Below are positions 19,611 through 20,027 of a stretch of DNA of 20,027 nt, piece by piece (the stretch's first letter is position 1; each line of letters starts with the position of its first letter). The stretch lies in the NCBI GenBank assembly GCA_026260175.1, contig JAKCWW010002211.1, positions 35,203-55,229 of the forward strand. The letters run 5' to 3'. The notes beneath the pieces were generated by a model, which saw nothing but the letters and a program-made list of their open reading frames with translations, had not been told where the DNA came from and ran no database searches. A program made the translations under genes and the position numbers. Origin of the DNA: Reticulitermes lucifugus. Its lineage: Eukaryota; Arthropoda; Insecta; Blattodea; Rhinotermitidae.

Positions 19611-19892
19611 TTTTTACAATTTAAAACCCCACCCTAAAATAAAATAACACGAACTTCACAAAAGTAACTTTTGTAGTAAAAAAAACAGTAATCATCTTAA
19701 CAGCCGCAGTGGCTTGTGAATGCATAGCAAAATATGCTGATATTTAGCCATTGTAAGTTTTGAAAACATTATCTGGATTTTCTTTTGTTTCTTTATGTTA
19801 TTTGTTAGTATAAACTACCTGTTTCTTTTCACAATCAGTACCCAATTCTGCAGCGGAGCACGTTTTGAAATTGACATGTAATTTATACAGAA
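19611..19892. other. AT-rich spacer
   Basis: No open frame, RNA gene or repeat boundary was seen between the inverted-arm repeat and the SINE at the window edge. Confidence 0.55.
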
Positions 19893-20027
19893 GGTTAAAA
19901 AAAAGTAAAGCAATCCCCTTACAGGCCTGGACAGGCCCTTAGGGTTCCATGAGGGTGAGGCTCTCAGATTTATAGACAATCGGCACATGAAGGTGGTAAG
20001 ATTGTCAGCCCTACGCACCGGCCGCCT
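19893..20027 (-). mobile_element. SINE-like element, 5' end at or beyond the window edge
   Basis: On the minus strand it runs from AGGCGGCCGGTGCGTAGGGC (20027 downward) through CTTACCACCTTCATGTGCCG, AGCCTCACCCTCATGGAACC and GGCCTGTCCAGGCCTGTAAG to a poly-T-rich tail, CTTTACTTTTTTTTAACC. Its last third matches positions 1-57 of the window at 53 of 57 bases in opposite orientation, so both edges of the window carry the same family. The 67-codon minus-strand frame 19815-20018 is a product of this repeat; similar spurious peptides are familiar from cockroach gene sets (recalled). Whether the 5' end is complete cannot be told because the window stops. Confidence 0.78.

Noticed and set aside
1..20027. 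Bacterial gene systems, prophage, CRISPR arrays or operons
   Set aside because: No spaced direct-repeat array, no compact gene layout and no ribosome-binding-site-led frames were seen. The repeats present are animal SINE, LINE and hAT types.

Overview
This window looks like gene-free nuclear DNA (intergenic, or the inside of a large intron) from an insect, most likely a cockroach, termite or related polyneopteran. The sequence is AT-rich. It has no operon-like gene layout, stop codons are dense in all frames, and nearly every recognisable segment is a decayed transposable element typical of animal genomes. The guess of a Periplaneta-like cockroach rests on remembered resemblance of the SINE and LINE fragments to repeats in that lineage, and no database was searched. 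I found no convincing host protein-coding gene, tRNA gene, rRNA gene or CRISPR array.

Layout from left to right. Positions 1-69 hold the 3' end of a short interspersed element, and the same family returns in opposite orientation at 19893-20027, so the window has an inverted pair of copies at its edges. A low-complexity block follows (160-350). A complete non-autonomous hAT-type DNA transposon lies at 1622-2060, with 17-bp inverted termini and a perfect 8-bp target duplication. A (TAA)13 microsatellite lies at 3400-3438. The C-terminal reverse-transcriptase region of a decayed LINE lies on the minus strand at about 3965-4490; its best-defined stop codons fall where the family has tryptophan. 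A near-perfect 26-bp-arm hairpin lies at 4693-4750. tRNA-like SINE material appears at 5566-5700 and 8486-8559, a 34-bp tandem duplication at 8310-8377, a second degenerate hAT-like element at 9519-9777, and an unrecognised 245-bp retrocopy-like insertion between 13-bp direct repeats at 10423-10667.

The right third is richest in SINEs. One family with a tRNA-Leu/Ser-like head has copies at 14697-14876 (minus), 16324-16547 (plus, 5'-truncated, perfect 14-bp target duplication) and 17283-17530 (plus, full length, 9-bp target duplication). A different SINE at 18252-18528 shares its 3' tail with the elements at the window edges. A repeat with inverted arms lies at about 19405-19610. The long spaces between these contain no gene I can support.

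No genes work together here. The DNA records successive mobile-element insertions, including target-primed (LINE-driven) SINE insertion and hAT cut-and-paste insertion. I saw no previously undescribed biological system. The best leads are the unclassified 245-bp insertion, the strong hairpin at 4693-4750, and the SINEs that share a tail module but differ upstream.
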